A DNA stretch of 64,000 nt from PALSA-612 sp963755155 (GCA_963755155.1 CAVWIV010000017.1:62001-126000); one strand, 5' to 3'. Numbered from the stretch's first letter, positions 19,799-27,947 are shown. Notes: a model not told the origin generated them from the letters alone. Numbers and translations: made by a program.

Positions 19799-19880
19799 CG
19801 CCGCTCCGACATGCGCGGGAGCGGCTCACCACCGCTCTCGGAGATCACCCTCCGCCTGGAAATCGCCAGATTTCCAGGCG
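19799..19880 (-). repeat. tRNA-Arg trailer repeat, copy A (ends in a 12-bp hairpin)
   Basis: Lies directly 3' of tRNA-Arg(UCG), five bases from its end. The tRNA-proximal part is a perfect 12-bp stem with a 4-base loop (19853-19864 and 19869-19880). The remainder shares the blocks CGCCGCTCCGACA, GCGGGAGC and GCTCTCGGAG with copy B at 22962-23046, which sits in the same place after tRNA-Arg(UCU). It may be a terminator with a conserved extension or a mobile repeat targeting tRNA ends. See findings. Confidence 0.7.
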
Positions 19881-19885
19881 CCGGA

Positions 19886-19957
19886 TGGCCCCGAGAGGAG
19901 TCGAACCTCTGCACGCGGATTCGAAGTCCGCCGCTCTATCCACTGAGCTACGGGGCC
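19886..19957 (-). tRNA. tRNA-Arg (anticodon UCG)
   Basis: Minus strand folds with acceptor GGCCCCG/CGGGGCC, D arm GCTCAGTGGATAGAGC, anticodon stem GCGGA/TCCGC with loop CTTCGAA (anticodon TCG), and T arm GAGGTTCGACTCCTC. Discriminator A is at 19886. CCA not encoded. Trailing hairpin repeat follows immediately. Confidence 0.95.
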
Positions 19958-19991
19958 TTGCGCCCAGTGTACGCGCGTGTCCGGGAACGCT

Positions 19992-20025
19992 GAGAGCCCC
20001 GCTCCGACGTCGGACCGGGGCTCTC
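19992..20025 (-). terminator. Strong hairpin, probable terminator of the duplicated secreted-protein gene
   Basis: GAGAGCCCC (19992-20000) pairs with GGGGCTCTC (20017-20025), and the interior TCCGAC/GTCGGA also pairs, giving an almost continuous stem. It lies 27 bases past the stop of the minus-strand gene at 20052. No long U tract follows. Confidence 0.7.
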
Positions 20026-20051
20026 GCGTGGTGTGGAGTACCGCGTCGCTG

Positions 20052-20735
20052 CTAGGCCTTGGGGCCGGCGGCGAGGATTGCCATGGCCGCTGAGCCCTTC
20101 GAGAACACCGCCGCCTTGCCACCGACGGCGAGCTTGCCGCGGAGCTTCGTGTCGGCGGAGATGCTCTTCGTGACGCTCGGGCCATCGGCCCGCTTGATCG
20201 TCACGGACGTGTCCGACGAAGCCGTCACGTCGCCGCGATCGAAGCTGAATGAGTCAGCCGCGCCGTCGGCCTTGATGAACTTCACGTCCGCGTGGACTGC
20301 GCCCATCAGGCCCTTCTTGGCCTTCAGCCGCTGGCCGAGTCCCGGACCCTTGCCGTTGCCCAGGCGGAGTGCAGCAGCCTTGTCGCCGCGCGGGGCGAGG
20401 ACGGCGAACGCCGTGCCACCGCGTGAGAAGACGACCGCGCCCTTGTCGACCTGGATGTCTCCGCGCACCTTCGTGTCGGCGACGAGGCCGAGCGTGACGC
20501 TCTTGCCGTCCTTCCGCGCGAGCGTGACCGAGCTCGCAGACTCCGCCGTGACCTTGCCGCGGTCGACGACGAAGGCGTCCTTCGTGCCGTCGGCCTTGAT
20601 GAGGCTGATCTCGGCGTGAACGCCTCGTACGAGGCCCTTGCCCTTCTTGCCGGGGCCGGCAACGGCGACGGCCGAGCCGACGAGCAGCGCGGCGGAGATG
20701 CCGATCGCTGCGATCCCGAATGCTCTGTTCTTCAC
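20052..20735 (-). CDS. Secreted protein with an internal tandem duplication, function unknown
   Basis: 227 aa from GTG 20735, chosen because GGAG lies seven bases upstream. A signal peptide (FGIAAIGISAALLVGSAVAVA) is followed by the basic stretch GPGKKGKG. Two similar halves of about 80 residues follow: the first with HAEISLIKADGTKDAF and VADTKVRGDIQVDKGAVVFS, the second with HADVKFIKADGAADSF and SADTKLRGKLAVGGKAAVFS. Both end in A.A.LA. Each half looks beta-rich with alternating short strands. I do not recognise a named family. It is flanked by tRNA genes. Confidence 0.75.
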   Translation of the reverse strand: MKNRAFGIAAIGISAALLVGSAVAVAGPGKKGKGLVRGVHAEISLIKADGTKDAFVVDRGKVTAESASSVTLARKDGKSVTLGLVADTKVRGDIQVDKGAVVFSRGGTAFAVLAPRGDKAAALRLGNGKGPGLGQRLKAKKGLMGAVHADVKFIKADGAADSFSFDRGDVTASSDTSVTIKRADGPSVTKSISADTKLRGKLAVGGKAAVFSKGSAAMAILAAGPKA

Positions 20736-20844
20736 TGAGTGACTCCTCATTCGTGGTTGGCGATGAACGGGAAGAGCGTCTTGCCGTCGAGTAATGCACC
20801 GCCGCCCGAGATGTAAGGCGACGGCAATCGGAGCGTAAATCGAG

Positions 20845-20918
20845 GGTGACCGATGGGATTCGAACCCACGACCACCGGGACCACAACCCGGGGCTCTACC
20901 AGCTGAGCTACGGCCACC
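20845..20918 (-). tRNA. tRNA-His (anticodon GUG)
   Basis: Minus strand folds with acceptor GTGGCCG/CGGTCAC, an extra 5' G at 20918 paired with C73 at 20845 (the G-1 identity element of tRNA-His), anticodon loop TTGTGGT (anticodon GTG) on stem CCGGG/CCCGG, and T arm GTGGGTTCGAATCCCAT. Confidence 0.96.
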
Positions 20919-20972
20919 TCGCTACGACCAAGCATAGCCGCGGCTCGCGGCGCTTCTAGGCTTCCGCTAGAC

Positions 20973-22259
20973 ATGGCGAGACGCTCGTACCTGCTCCGCG
21001 ATCCAGCGCCGCTCTCGTGGGCGTTCTGGGACTTCGCCTACTCCGTCTTCTCGTTCCTGCTCGTCATCCGCTATTTCGGGACGTGGATCATCGACGACCT
21101 GGGAAGGCCGGACTGGTACGTCGCGATGTCGCAGTTCGTCGTCGTCTTGTTCCTGCTCGTCTCGATGCCGCTGGCCGGGGCGCTCGCCGACCAGCTCGGG
21201 CGCCGCAAGCCGTTCCTCATCGCCTTCACGCTCATCGCGGCCGCCTCGTGTGCGCTCCTCGAGATCCTCCCTGCCGACGGGAACGTGCTGCCGCTGCTCG
21301 TCGCCGCCGGAATCGCCGTCGCGTTCGGACAACTCGCGCTCGCGCAGTACGACCCGCTGCTGGCGGACGTCGCCCCACGCGGCCGCCGCGGACGCGTCTC
21401 CGGCATCGCCGTCGCCATGGGCTTCGTCGGGATCTTTTTCGCGCTTGCCGTCGTCGCCGAGGGAATCGTCGGCGAAGGGTCGAAGCAGCAAGCGTTCGCG
21501 CCGGCCGGAGCGCTCTTCGTGCTGTTCGCGCTACCGGCGTTCTTCTGGATCCGCGAGCGGCACCACGAGCCTTCTTCCGCGACGCGCCCCGAAGGGAGGC
21601 TCTTGGGGCACGCCTTCCGCCAGGTCATGCGCACCGCGCAGCAGGTGCGCGGCAACCGCGACGCGTTTCAGTTCCTCATCGGCCGCTTCTTCTACTCGGA
21701 CGCGATCGCGACGCTTTCGGCCTTCCTCACTGTGTACATGACACGCGTGGGCGGCTTCTCGGAGAGCGAGAAGAACGCCGTGCTCGCGGTTTCCGTCGTC
21801 GGCGCCGCCGCCGCCGCGCTCATCACCGGTCGGATCCTCGGCAGAGTCGGCCCGCGCGCAGTGCTGCTGGCGGTGCTGCCGGTGTTCACGGCCCTGACGC
21901 TGCTATCCGCGGCCGTCGGTGAGCCGTGGACCGTCTGGCTCGCAGCGCCGGCCATGGGCTCGGCGCTCGGCTGTGTCTGGACGGCGGACCGCGTCTTCAT
22001 GATCCGGCTGACGCCGCTCGAGCTACGAGGCCAGATGTTCGGCTTCTTCAACCTCGCGAGCCGCGTCGCGTCCGCCTTCGGCCCGCTCGTGATCTGGAGC
22101 GCGACGATCTGGGTGCTGCACAGCCAGACCGACTGGCTCAGCCTCCTGGGGGCGACGCGCGTCGCCCTAGTCGGCCTCGCCCTTGCCGCCTTCGTGGGCT
22201 GGCTCGTCATCCGGCCGCTCTCGGATGACTACCGCACCGCGTCGATCGAGGCAACGTGA
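20973..22259 (+). CDS. MFS transporter, UMF1-like
   Basis: 428 aa, about 12 helices. The start SWAFWDFAYSVFSFLLVIRY with WAFWDFA is the helix-1 signature of the UMF1/Atg22-like bacterial MFS group; the loop GALADQLGRRKPFLIAF is motif A. Later LELRGQMFGFFNLASRVAS matches the helix 10-11 region. No neighbour shares its operon. Atg22 relatives export amino acids, but the substrate here is not known. Start ATG 20973 follows the tRNA-His leader region. Confidence 0.85.
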   Translation: MARRSYLLRDPAPLSWAFWDFAYSVFSFLLVIRYFGTWIIDDLGRPDWYVAMSQFVVVLFLLVSMPLAGALADQLGRRKPFLIAFTLIAAASCALLEILPADGNVLPLLVAAGIAVAFGQLALAQYDPLLADVAPRGRRGRVSGIAVAMGFVGIFFALAVVAEGIVGEGSKQQAFAPAGALFVLFALPAFFWIRERHHEPSSATRPEGRLLGHAFRQVMRTAQQVRGNRDAFQFLIGRFFYSDAIATLSAFLTVYMTRVGGFSESEKNAVLAVSVVGAAAAALITGRILGRVGPRAVLLAVLPVFTALTLLSAAVGEPWTVWLAAPAMGSALGCVWTADRVFMIRLTPLELRGQMFGFFNLASRVASAFGPLVIWSATIWVLHSQTDWLSLLGATRVALVGLALAAFVGWLVIRPLSDDYRTASIEAT

Positions 22260-22333
22260 TGCCCCTGAGACAGCTTTCAGGCGAAGTGCGCGACCCCCCT
22301 AGCTGGCTCAAGCGCCTTGTAGCATGACCGCCG

Positions 22334-22954
22334 ATGCACTCGAGGCACTGGGGAACCCTGGCCGTACTCTCGGCCATCGTCGTGACGTCGAGCCTGGCGA
22401 GCGCTGTTGCAGCGCCGTCCCTCGCGGTCAAGGCGGGATGTCCGGCGATCACTCGCGCGCAGGCGGAAGCAGCGATCGGGGACGTCAGAAAGATCGAGCA
22501 CCAGGTCGAACGCATCCCGCTCGGGGGCGGCAGGGCCATCACGTGGCTTCGGTACTGCCGGATCTACTTCGGGCCCGGCTTCAAGAAGACGGAGGCGTAC
22601 AGGTTCGGCGGTTCGCTGGACATTCTGTTCGACGGCGACGACAGAAAGGGATTCAGCGAGAAAAAGAGCGAATACCAAGCCTTGGCGCGTGGGGGGTACG
22701 GCGGGAGAGTGGAGACGGTCGCGGGGCTGGGCACACCTGCCTTCAGGTACTCGCGGGAGCCCTCGTTGAATGAGTGGGAGCTCTATGTGTTCCACCCTCG
22801 TCTATCCCGCCAGAACAGGGACCCCGTTACGAAGGGGCCGATGCGCCCGGCCGGCTCCTTCGCCGTCCTCCCCGACCCGGCCGTGATGGGTGAAATGCCG
22901 TTTGCGAGCCACGTCGCTCTCGCTCGCGCCGTGCTCAAGTTCCCCAAGCGGTAA
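22334..22954 (+). CDS. Secreted protein of unknown function
   Basis: 206 aa. Signal peptide WGTLAVLSAIVVTSSLASAVA, mature region from about residue 27. Two Cys (GCPAIT and YCRIYFG) could form a disulfide. Motifs ITRAQAEAAIGDV and VAGLGTPAFRY recall short secreted proteins of Actinobacteria that I cannot name. No enzymatic motif is visible. Confidence 0.6.
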   Translation: MHSRHWGTLAVLSAIVVTSSLASAVAAPSLAVKAGCPAITRAQAEAAIGDVRKIEHQVERIPLGGGRAITWLRYCRIYFGPGFKKTEAYRFGGSLDILFDGDDRKGFSEKKSEYQALARGGYGGRVETVAGLGTPAFRYSREPSLNEWELYVFHPRLSRQNRDPVTKGPMRPAGSFAVLPDPAVMGEMPFASHVALARAVLKFPKR

Positions 22955-22961
22955 GCCGCAA

Positions 22962-23046
22962 CGCCGCTCCGACACGTGCGGGAGCTCACTGCGGCTCTCG
23001 GAGCACCACCACCCTCCCCGCTCGGAAATCGCGCGATTTCCGAGCG
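22962..23046 (-). repeat. tRNA-Arg trailer repeat, copy B (ends in a 12-bp hairpin)
   Basis: Follows tRNA-Arg(UCU) by four bases. Perfect 12-bp stem with 4-base loop at 23019-23030 and 23035-23046, the same geometry as copy A. The distal blocks CGCCGCTCCGACA, GCGGGAGC and GCTCTCGGAG are shared with copy A, while stem bases differ in compensating fashion (CCTGG/CCAGG against CTCGG/CCGAG). Confidence 0.7.
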
Positions 23047-23050
23047 CCTA

Positions 23051-23122
23051 TGCGCCTGGGAGGATTCGAACCCCCGACCGGCGGCTTAGAAGGCCGCTGC
23101 TCTTCCACTGAGCTACAGGCGC
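23051..23122 (-). tRNA. tRNA-Arg (anticodon UCU)
   Basis: Minus strand: acceptor GCGCCTG with CAGGCGC, discriminator A at 23051, D arm GCTCAGTGGAAGAGC, anticodon stem GCGGC/GCCGC with loop CTTCTAA (anticodon TCT), T arm GGGGGTTCGAATCCTCC. Reads AGA and AGG codons, rare in GC-rich genomes. Confidence 0.95.
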
Positions 23123-23156
23123 CCGCCGGAAGCGTAGCGTCGGCCAAGGAGCGCAA

Positions 23157-23303
23157 CTCGCCCGTCTGGCGTGTCGCTGGCAAGCGCAGCGAGGGGTCAC
23201 AGTGTGAGCAACACGAGGCCCCGAGTGGAGAGCAGCCAGCGGCGCGAGCGGTCGCGGGGGACGGGCTCTGCCCGTCCGTAAGCAAACGCGGCCAGACGGG
23301 CGA
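23157..23303. repeat. 147-bp region bounded by a 14-bp perfect inverted repeat
   Basis: CTCGCCCGTCTGGC near 23158-23171 and GCCAGACGGGCGAG near 23289-23302 are perfect reverse complements. Inside lies a further hairpin, GGACGGGC/GCCCGTCC (23259-23277). The stretch fills the gap between the CAP gene stop and tRNA-Arg(UCU); no coding frame is convincing. It could be a MITE-like element, a structured 3' UTR or a small RNA. Confidence 0.5.
23259..23277 (-). terminator. Hairpin downstream of the CAP-domain gene
   Basis: GGACGGGC (23259-23266) pairs with GCCCGTCC (23270-23277) around a 3-base loop, about 30 bases past the CAP gene stop on the minus strand. Likely terminator, without a U tract. Confidence 0.5.
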
Positions 23304-23306
23304 GGG

Positions 23307-23825
23307 CTAACGGGCGCCGAAGTCGACCGTGAGCACGACGACGCTGCGATGTCCGTAAACGCCGGGCGCACCGACTGCGCGTACGGCTGAGATGCCCACC
23401 TCGCGAAACTTCCGCCCGAGGAGGTTCTCGCGGTGTCCCGGGCTCGCGAGCCACGCGGCTACCGCAGCGCGTGCCGTCAGCCGCTGCGTCCTCCAGATGA
23501 GGTTCTCGCCCACCCTCCACTTCCGCCTGGCGGCGCGGGGTTTGTAGAAGCCCTTGATCCGCCGGGCGAAATGGCTCCCGTCGGGCGACTCGTGGGCGAA
23601 GTATCCCGCCCTCACCATCGCCAGAGAGTGGTGGTCGGCGGCCTCCGTGAGGCTCGGGCTCAACTGCAGCTGCCGGAGCCCGTGCTCGAGCCGGACAAGA
23701 TTCAGCTCGTCGAGCACCGACGATTCGAGGCGGTCCGCGGGCGCGACGTGCGGCCCGTCCGCGGCGAAGGCGACGGCGGGGACCACGAATGCGACAACAA
23801 CGGCGAGTGCGGGGAGGAGGCGCAA
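23307..23825 (-). CDS. CAP-domain (SCP/PR1-like) secreted protein
   Basis: 172 aa. Signal peptide LLPALAVVVAFVVPAVAFAA, then a CAP domain: LNLVRLEHGLRQLQLSPSL, HHSLAMVRAGYFAHESPDG (His and the metal-site region), GENLIWRT and WLASPGHRENLL. Bacterial CAP proteins are extracellular; some bind lipids, but a biochemical role is mostly unproven. It starts 35 bases after the stop of the AI-2E gene, in the same direction, so they may share a transcript. Confidence 0.9.
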   Translation of the reverse strand: MRLLPALAVVVAFVVPAVAFAADGPHVAPADRLESSVLDELNLVRLEHGLRQLQLSPSLTEAADHHSLAMVRAGYFAHESPDGSHFARRIKGFYKPRAARRKWRVGENLIWRTQRLTARAAVAAWLASPGHRENLLGRKFREVGISAVRAVGAPGVYGHRSVVVLTVDFGAR

Positions 23826-23859
23826 ACCGGGGAGGACGAGCTTACTTCGTATCCGTTTG

Positions 23860-24954
23860 TCATGCGTCGGTAGCAGAGGCAGCCTCCTTCGCCGGCGCGG
23901 TCCGGCCTCCTTTTCGATGCGCTAGCCAGTCCAGCACGAGCACCTGGAGCGCTCCGGCGATCGGGATCGCGCCGAGCGCACCGAGCACGCCGGCGAGCGA
24001 CGCGCCGATCAGGACGGCGATCAGCACGATGAGCGGCGAGAGCTGCACGGTGCGCCCGTAGACGAGTGGCTGCAGCAAGTGGTTCTCGACCTGCTGGTAG
24101 ACGACGAAGAAGATGAGCACGACGATCCCGGACCAGATCGAGTCGGTGCTCACGAAGGCGACCGTCGTGACGACGATCGCGGCGATCGTCGCTCCGACGA
24201 GGGGCACGAGGTCTAACAGGGCGACGAGCAAGCCGAGCGCCAGCGCGAAGGGCACGTCCATGATCCACAGCACGAGCCCCGAGCTGACTCCCGCGATGAC
24301 GCTGATGAAGAGGTTGCCGGTGACGTAGCCGCCGACGACCTTGCCGATGTCCTCGAAGATCGAGCGCAGCCGCTTCTCGGTCGGCGCCGAGAAGAGCGAG
24401 TAGAAGCGGTCGAGCCACATCGGCCCCTCCAGCAGCATGAAGTATGTGAGTGCGATGATCGTGATCGTCGCCGCGACCATCGTCAGCACGCTCTTCGTGA
24501 TCGTGATCGCTGTGCCCGACAGCCCGAAGACCTTGCTCGCGCCTCCTCCTTCGACGGCTTCGCGGATGCGGTCGACGATGTGGTACTTCGTCTCGAGGAA
24601 GCCGAACCGTCCTCTGCCCTTCGTGAGGTCGTCGATGTAATCGGGCACCTTGGTTGCGAAGTCGTTCACCTGCTCGACGAGCGGCGGGATGACGGCCCAG
24701 CCGATGAGCGTGATCACGCCGGCAACGCCGAGGGACGTGAGCGCAACCGCGTACCCGCGCCTCTCGATGCCTCGTTCCTGGAGCCAGTTGACCGCGGGGC
24801 TGAGCGCGATGGCAAAGAAGAGCGCGACGAGAATCCAAGTCAGGATCTGCCGCGTGATGAAGATCACCTGCAGGAGCGTCCACGCCGCGAGGATGATTCC
24901 CAGCACGACGAGAACCGTCCGCACAGGGAACCGGATCGCCCGTTCGGGGATCAC
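23860..24954 (-). CDS. AI-2E family transporter
   Basis: About 364 aa from GTG 24954 (VIPERAIRFPVRTV); ATG 25020 is possible but would overlap the divergent cyclophilin. The family pattern is clear: WILVALFFAIALSPAVNWLQ, the PPLVEQVNDF segment and a conserved C-terminal PLIVLIAVLIGASLAGVLG block. About eight helices. Members export small molecules or move ions; the AI-2 link is known for one member only. Confidence 0.88.
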   Translation of the reverse strand: MIPERAIRFPVRTVLVVLGIILAAWTLLQVIFITRQILTWILVALFFAIALSPAVNWLQERGIERRGYAVALTSLGVAGVITLIGWAVIPPLVEQVNDFATKVPDYIDDLTKGRGRFGFLETKYHIVDRIREAVEGGGASKVFGLSGTAITITKSVLTMVAATITIIALTYFMLLEGPMWLDRFYSLFSAPTEKRLRSIFEDIGKVVGGYVTGNLFISVIAGVSSGLVLWIMDVPFALALGLLVALLDLVPLVGATIAAIVVTTVAFVSTDSIWSGIVVLIFFVVYQQVENHLLQPLVYGRTVQLSPLIVLIAVLIGASLAGVLGALGAIPIAGALQVLVLDWLAHRKGGRTAPAKEAASATDA

Positions 24955-24997
24955 GACCGAAGCATCGCGCGAGGGTCGGACGGTAGGCTGGCGGCCG

Positions 24998-25459
<462 letters not shown>

Positions 25460-25517
25460 TTTCAGGCGCGCCGCTCAGGGGGAAACTCTCTCCGTGACCC
25501 GCGAGAGGGAGGAACTC

Positions 25518-25946
25518 ATGCAGAGCACGACCGTACGCGACTCAATGACCGAGAGCCCGAAGACCGTCGCCGGCAGCGCCTCCGTGAGCGAGGCCGCGAA
25601 GCTCATGGCTAACGAGAACGTTGGCTCGCTTCCCGTCGTCGAAGGCGACAAGCTCATCGGCATCGTCACCGACCGCGACCTCGTCGTTCAGGTGGTCGCC
25701 CGCGGACAGGACCCGGACACCGTCCTGGTATCGGACATCTACTCGGAGCAGCCCGTCGTGGCGTCGCCCGACGAGCCTCTCGACGAGGCGCTCAAGCGCA
25801 TGGCGTCGGAGCAAGTGCGCCGGTTGCCGGTCGTCTCCGACGGCCGTCTCGTCGGCATCCTCGCGCAGGCTGACGTTGCACGCGAAGCTCAGGCAGAGTC
25901 CACCGGCCAGATGGTGGAGGAGATCTCGCAGGAGCAGTCTCAGTGA
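25518..25946 (+). CDS. Protein with two CBS domains
   Basis: 142 aa. Start ATG 25518 follows GGGAGGAACTC. CBS 1 spans about residues 7-65 (SVSEAAKLMANENVGSLPVV, KLIGIVTDRDLVV), CBS 2 about 70-130 (DEALKRMASEQVRRLPVVSD, GRLVGILAQADVA). CBS pairs bind adenosine nucleotides and act as energy sensors. Stand-alone forms are common in Actinobacteria. Its stop overlaps the GTG of the next gene, so they are coupled. Confidence 0.92.
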   Translation: MQSTTVRDSMTESPKTVAGSASVSEAAKLMANENVGSLPVVEGDKLIGIVTDRDLVVQVVARGQDPDTVLVSDIYSEQPVVASPDEPLDEALKRMASEQVRRLPVVSDGRLVGILAQADVAREAQAESTGQMVEEISQEQSQ

Positions 25947-26203
25947 GCATCATCGGCTGGGTCGTACTCGGACTGATCGCCGGCGTGATCGCGAAGCGGA
26001 TCATGCCGGGCGCGGAGCGCGTCGGCATCATCCTCACGACGTTGCTCGGCGTCGTCGGAGCCCTGCTCGGCGGCTTCCTCGCGACCGCGCTCGGCTTCGG
26101 CGATCCGATCGACGAGTTCTTCGACATCTCGACCTGGCTGGCCGCGATCGTCGGCGCGCTCATCGTTCTCTTCGCGTGGAACGCGCTCTCAGGGCGCCGC
26201 TAA
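25943..26203 (+). CDS. GlsB/YeaQ/YmgE family stress-related membrane protein
   Basis: 86 aa, three helices: WVVLGLIAGVIAKRIMPG, LTTLLGVVGALLGGFLATAL and WLAAIVGALIVLFAWNAL. The Gly-rich helix pattern and the IAGVIAKRIMPG start match the family (transglycosylase-associated protein). GTG start overlaps the CBS gene stop. Members are induced by stress in many bacteria; mechanism unknown. Confidence 0.9.
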   Translation: MSIIGWVVLGLIAGVIAKRIMPGAERVGIILTTLLGVVGALLGGFLATALGFGDPIDEFFDISTWLAAIVGALIVLFAWNALSGRR

Positions 26204-26213
26204 GCGCTCTGAG

Positions 26214-26880
26214 CTAACCAAGCCACTCGGGGCGGTCGAAGCCGGCGTACTCCTGGATGGCGCCGTAGATGTGCTGGACGATCGCGGTTGAGTGGACAGA
26301 GAGTCTGCAGGTGCCGTACGGGAGCTTGTTCGTTCGCTTCTTCTGGCTGTACTTGGAGTACACGTTGACGGTCGACTTCGTCAGGCATGGACCTAGGGAC
26401 ATCGAGTAGCCGCAGCCAGAAGTCCTCGATTTCCAATTGTCGGTCGAGATGGTCAGCGAAGAGGTTGCACCAAAGCCGGACGTCTTCGTCAGGGACCGCG
26501 AAGAACGTCTTTAGGAACAGGAGGAAGAAGCGGAGCACGTCAGGGTCCGAATTCGACAGGCGGGCTGTGTTTTGGTGCTTGCTCCCCTCGGCCCAGTAGA
26601 GCATGCAACCAGCTGCATGTAGGGGATCGCGACGTCTCGCTGCCGCACGACCGTCCTCTTGGTAGGCGCGGCGCTTCGCGCGAAAGCGCTCCGAGCGGGT
26701 TGTCGAGCCTCGTCGCCCCCCGTTAAGCCTCAGCTTCTCCCGTTGGCTCTCCGTCAATTCGATGTCGCGTACCCAAAGGCTCACCGACGACCGCGACACG
26801 CCGAGTAGCCGTTCGATGTCTCGCACCGACGTGCCCTCGCAACGCAGGCGACGGGCCTCTGCTCGCTCCACCGTTTTCAT
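26214..26880 (-). CDS. Helix-turn-helix protein with WAEGSK-type C-terminal domain (frameshifted)
   Basis: About 220 aa. Residues 1-50 form a Hin/resolvase-like HTH (RRLRCEGTSVRDIERLLGVS, RSSVSLWVRDIEL). The second domain shows GCMLYWAEGSKHQNTARLSN and WLRLLDVPRS, then, one frame on, STVNVYSKYSQKKRTNKLPY and HIYGAIQEYAGFDRPEWLG. An extra base near 26386-26392 breaks the frame. The second domain recalls LAGLIDADG-like folds, a guess. It sits beside tRNA-Gly, ending 11 bases from GlsB. Confidence 0.7.
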
Positions 26881-26913
26881 TTTTGAGAACAGTAGCGAGT
26901 GCGCCGGACGTAG

Positions 26914-26984
26914 AGCGGGCGACGGGAGTCGAACCCGTGACGAGAGATTGGAAGTCTCTAGTGATACCGCTTCACCACGCCCGC
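26914..26984 (-). tRNA. tRNA-Gly (anticodon UCC)
   Basis: Minus strand: acceptor GCGGGCG/CGCCCGC, anticodon stem AGAGA/TCTCT with loop CTTCCAA (anticodon TCC), T arm ACGGGTTCGACTCCCGT. Short D arm as usual for tRNA-Gly. CCA not encoded. Confidence 0.95.
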
Positions 26985-27010
26985 TTGCGTTCACTGCCAC
27001 GATAGCCAGC

Positions 27011-27781
27011 GTGGACGCGATCCGGTGGAGCTTCTCCCCCCACGAGCTGTTCGTCGTCGGCGGGCTCGCGGGCGCGTACGCGATCGGCGTACGCGATGAG
27101 GTCGTGCCGCGCTGGCGGCTCGCATGCCTTGCCGGAGGGCTCTTCCTCGTCCTCACCGCGGTTGTCACGCCGCTCGACTCGCTGGCGACGACGTCACTCC
27201 TGAGCGCCCACCTGCTCCAGAACGTCGTCTTCGCAGAGTGGGCGCCGGCGCTTATCGTGCTCGGCATCCCTGCCGGTCTCGCCGCACGACTCGGCAGTCG
27301 CCGCCTCGTGCGTCTGCTCACGCACCCGGCCGTGGCGCTGCCGCTGTGGCTCGCGACCTACGCGGCGTGGCACCTGCCGGCTGCGTACGACGCAGCGCTT
27401 CGCAACCAGTCGACCCTGCTCCACCTCGAGCACGCGACGTACTTTGCGACCGGGCTCCTCTTCTGGTGGCCGGTGCTCCAGGACGCGCCCCGTCGACTGT
27501 CCCACGGAGCGAAGGCCGCCTACATGCTTGCCGCATTCGTCCTCGCGAGCCCGCTCGGCATCGTTCTCTCTCTGCTGTCGAGCCCGGCGTACGCGTTCTA
27601 CGCGGCGGCGCCGGACATGTGGGGACTGTCCGATCTCGCCGACCAGCAGGTCGCCGGCGTGACGATGTCGGTCGAGCAGGCGGCCGTCTTCTTCTTCTTC
27701 GCGGCGTACTTCGTCCTTCGCCAGCTCCGCGCCGAGGAGACGCGCGAGGCACGTCTCGAACAGACCTCGCAAATTGCGTGA
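27011..27781 (+). CDS. CtaG-like (caa3-type) cytochrome c oxidase assembly membrane protein
   Basis: 256 aa from GTG 27011. Seven hydrophobic helices; the blocks SLLSAHLLQNVVFAEWAPAL, WHLPAAYDAALR and HLEHATYFATGLLFWWPVL with their conserved His are those of the CtaG family (PF09678), which assists cytochrome oxidase copper-centre assembly in Bacillus. Late MWGLSDLADQQVAGVTMSVE is also conserved. No oxidase gene is adjacent. The preceding tRNA-Gly is on the other strand. Confidence 0.88.
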   Translation: MDAIRWSFSPHELFVVGGLAGAYAIGVRDEVVPRWRLACLAGGLFLVLTAVVTPLDSLATTSLLSAHLLQNVVFAEWAPALIVLGIPAGLAARLGSRRLVRLLTHPAVALPLWLATYAAWHLPAAYDAALRNQSTLLHLEHATYFATGLLFWWPVLQDAPRRLSHGAKAAYMLAAFVLASPLGIVLSLLSSPAYAFYAAAPDMWGLSDLADQQVAGVTMSVEQAAVFFFFAAYFVLRQLRAEETREARLEQTSQIA

Positions 27782-27835
27782 ACTTCTTCCCGCAGGGTCT
27801 TGCATCGGCCGACGGGAATCCCTAGTGTCGTGATT

Positions 27836-27947
27836 GCGCCGAGCACGGAGCGCGAGTAGGTCGAAGCTCAACCGGACGGCCCTACGGGCAATCGGAAGGT
27901 CAGTCGGTCGGGTGGACGAAAGCGCAACCGGCTCGGCGAATTTTTTT
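27836..27947 (+). ncRNA. Candidate structured RNA closed by an 8-bp stem and ending in a seven-T tract
   Basis: CGCCGAGC (27837-27844) is fully complementary to GCTCGGCG (27931-27938), and AATTTTTTT follows, as expected at a Rho-independent 3' end. Inside, GTAGG and CCTAC can form a second stem. The region is non-coding, in the convergent gap between the CtaG-like gene and the DapA-like gene. I could not match it to tmRNA, 6S, SRP, RNase P or a riboswitch. It might be a long terminator only. Confidence 0.4.

Noticed and set aside
23157..23303. An insertion sequence
   Set aside because: Too short for a transposase, and no target-site duplication is evident.
27836..27947. Assignment to SRP RNA, 6S RNA, tmRNA or a known riboswitch
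   Set aside because: None of the conserved sequence blocks of those families could be found by eye.
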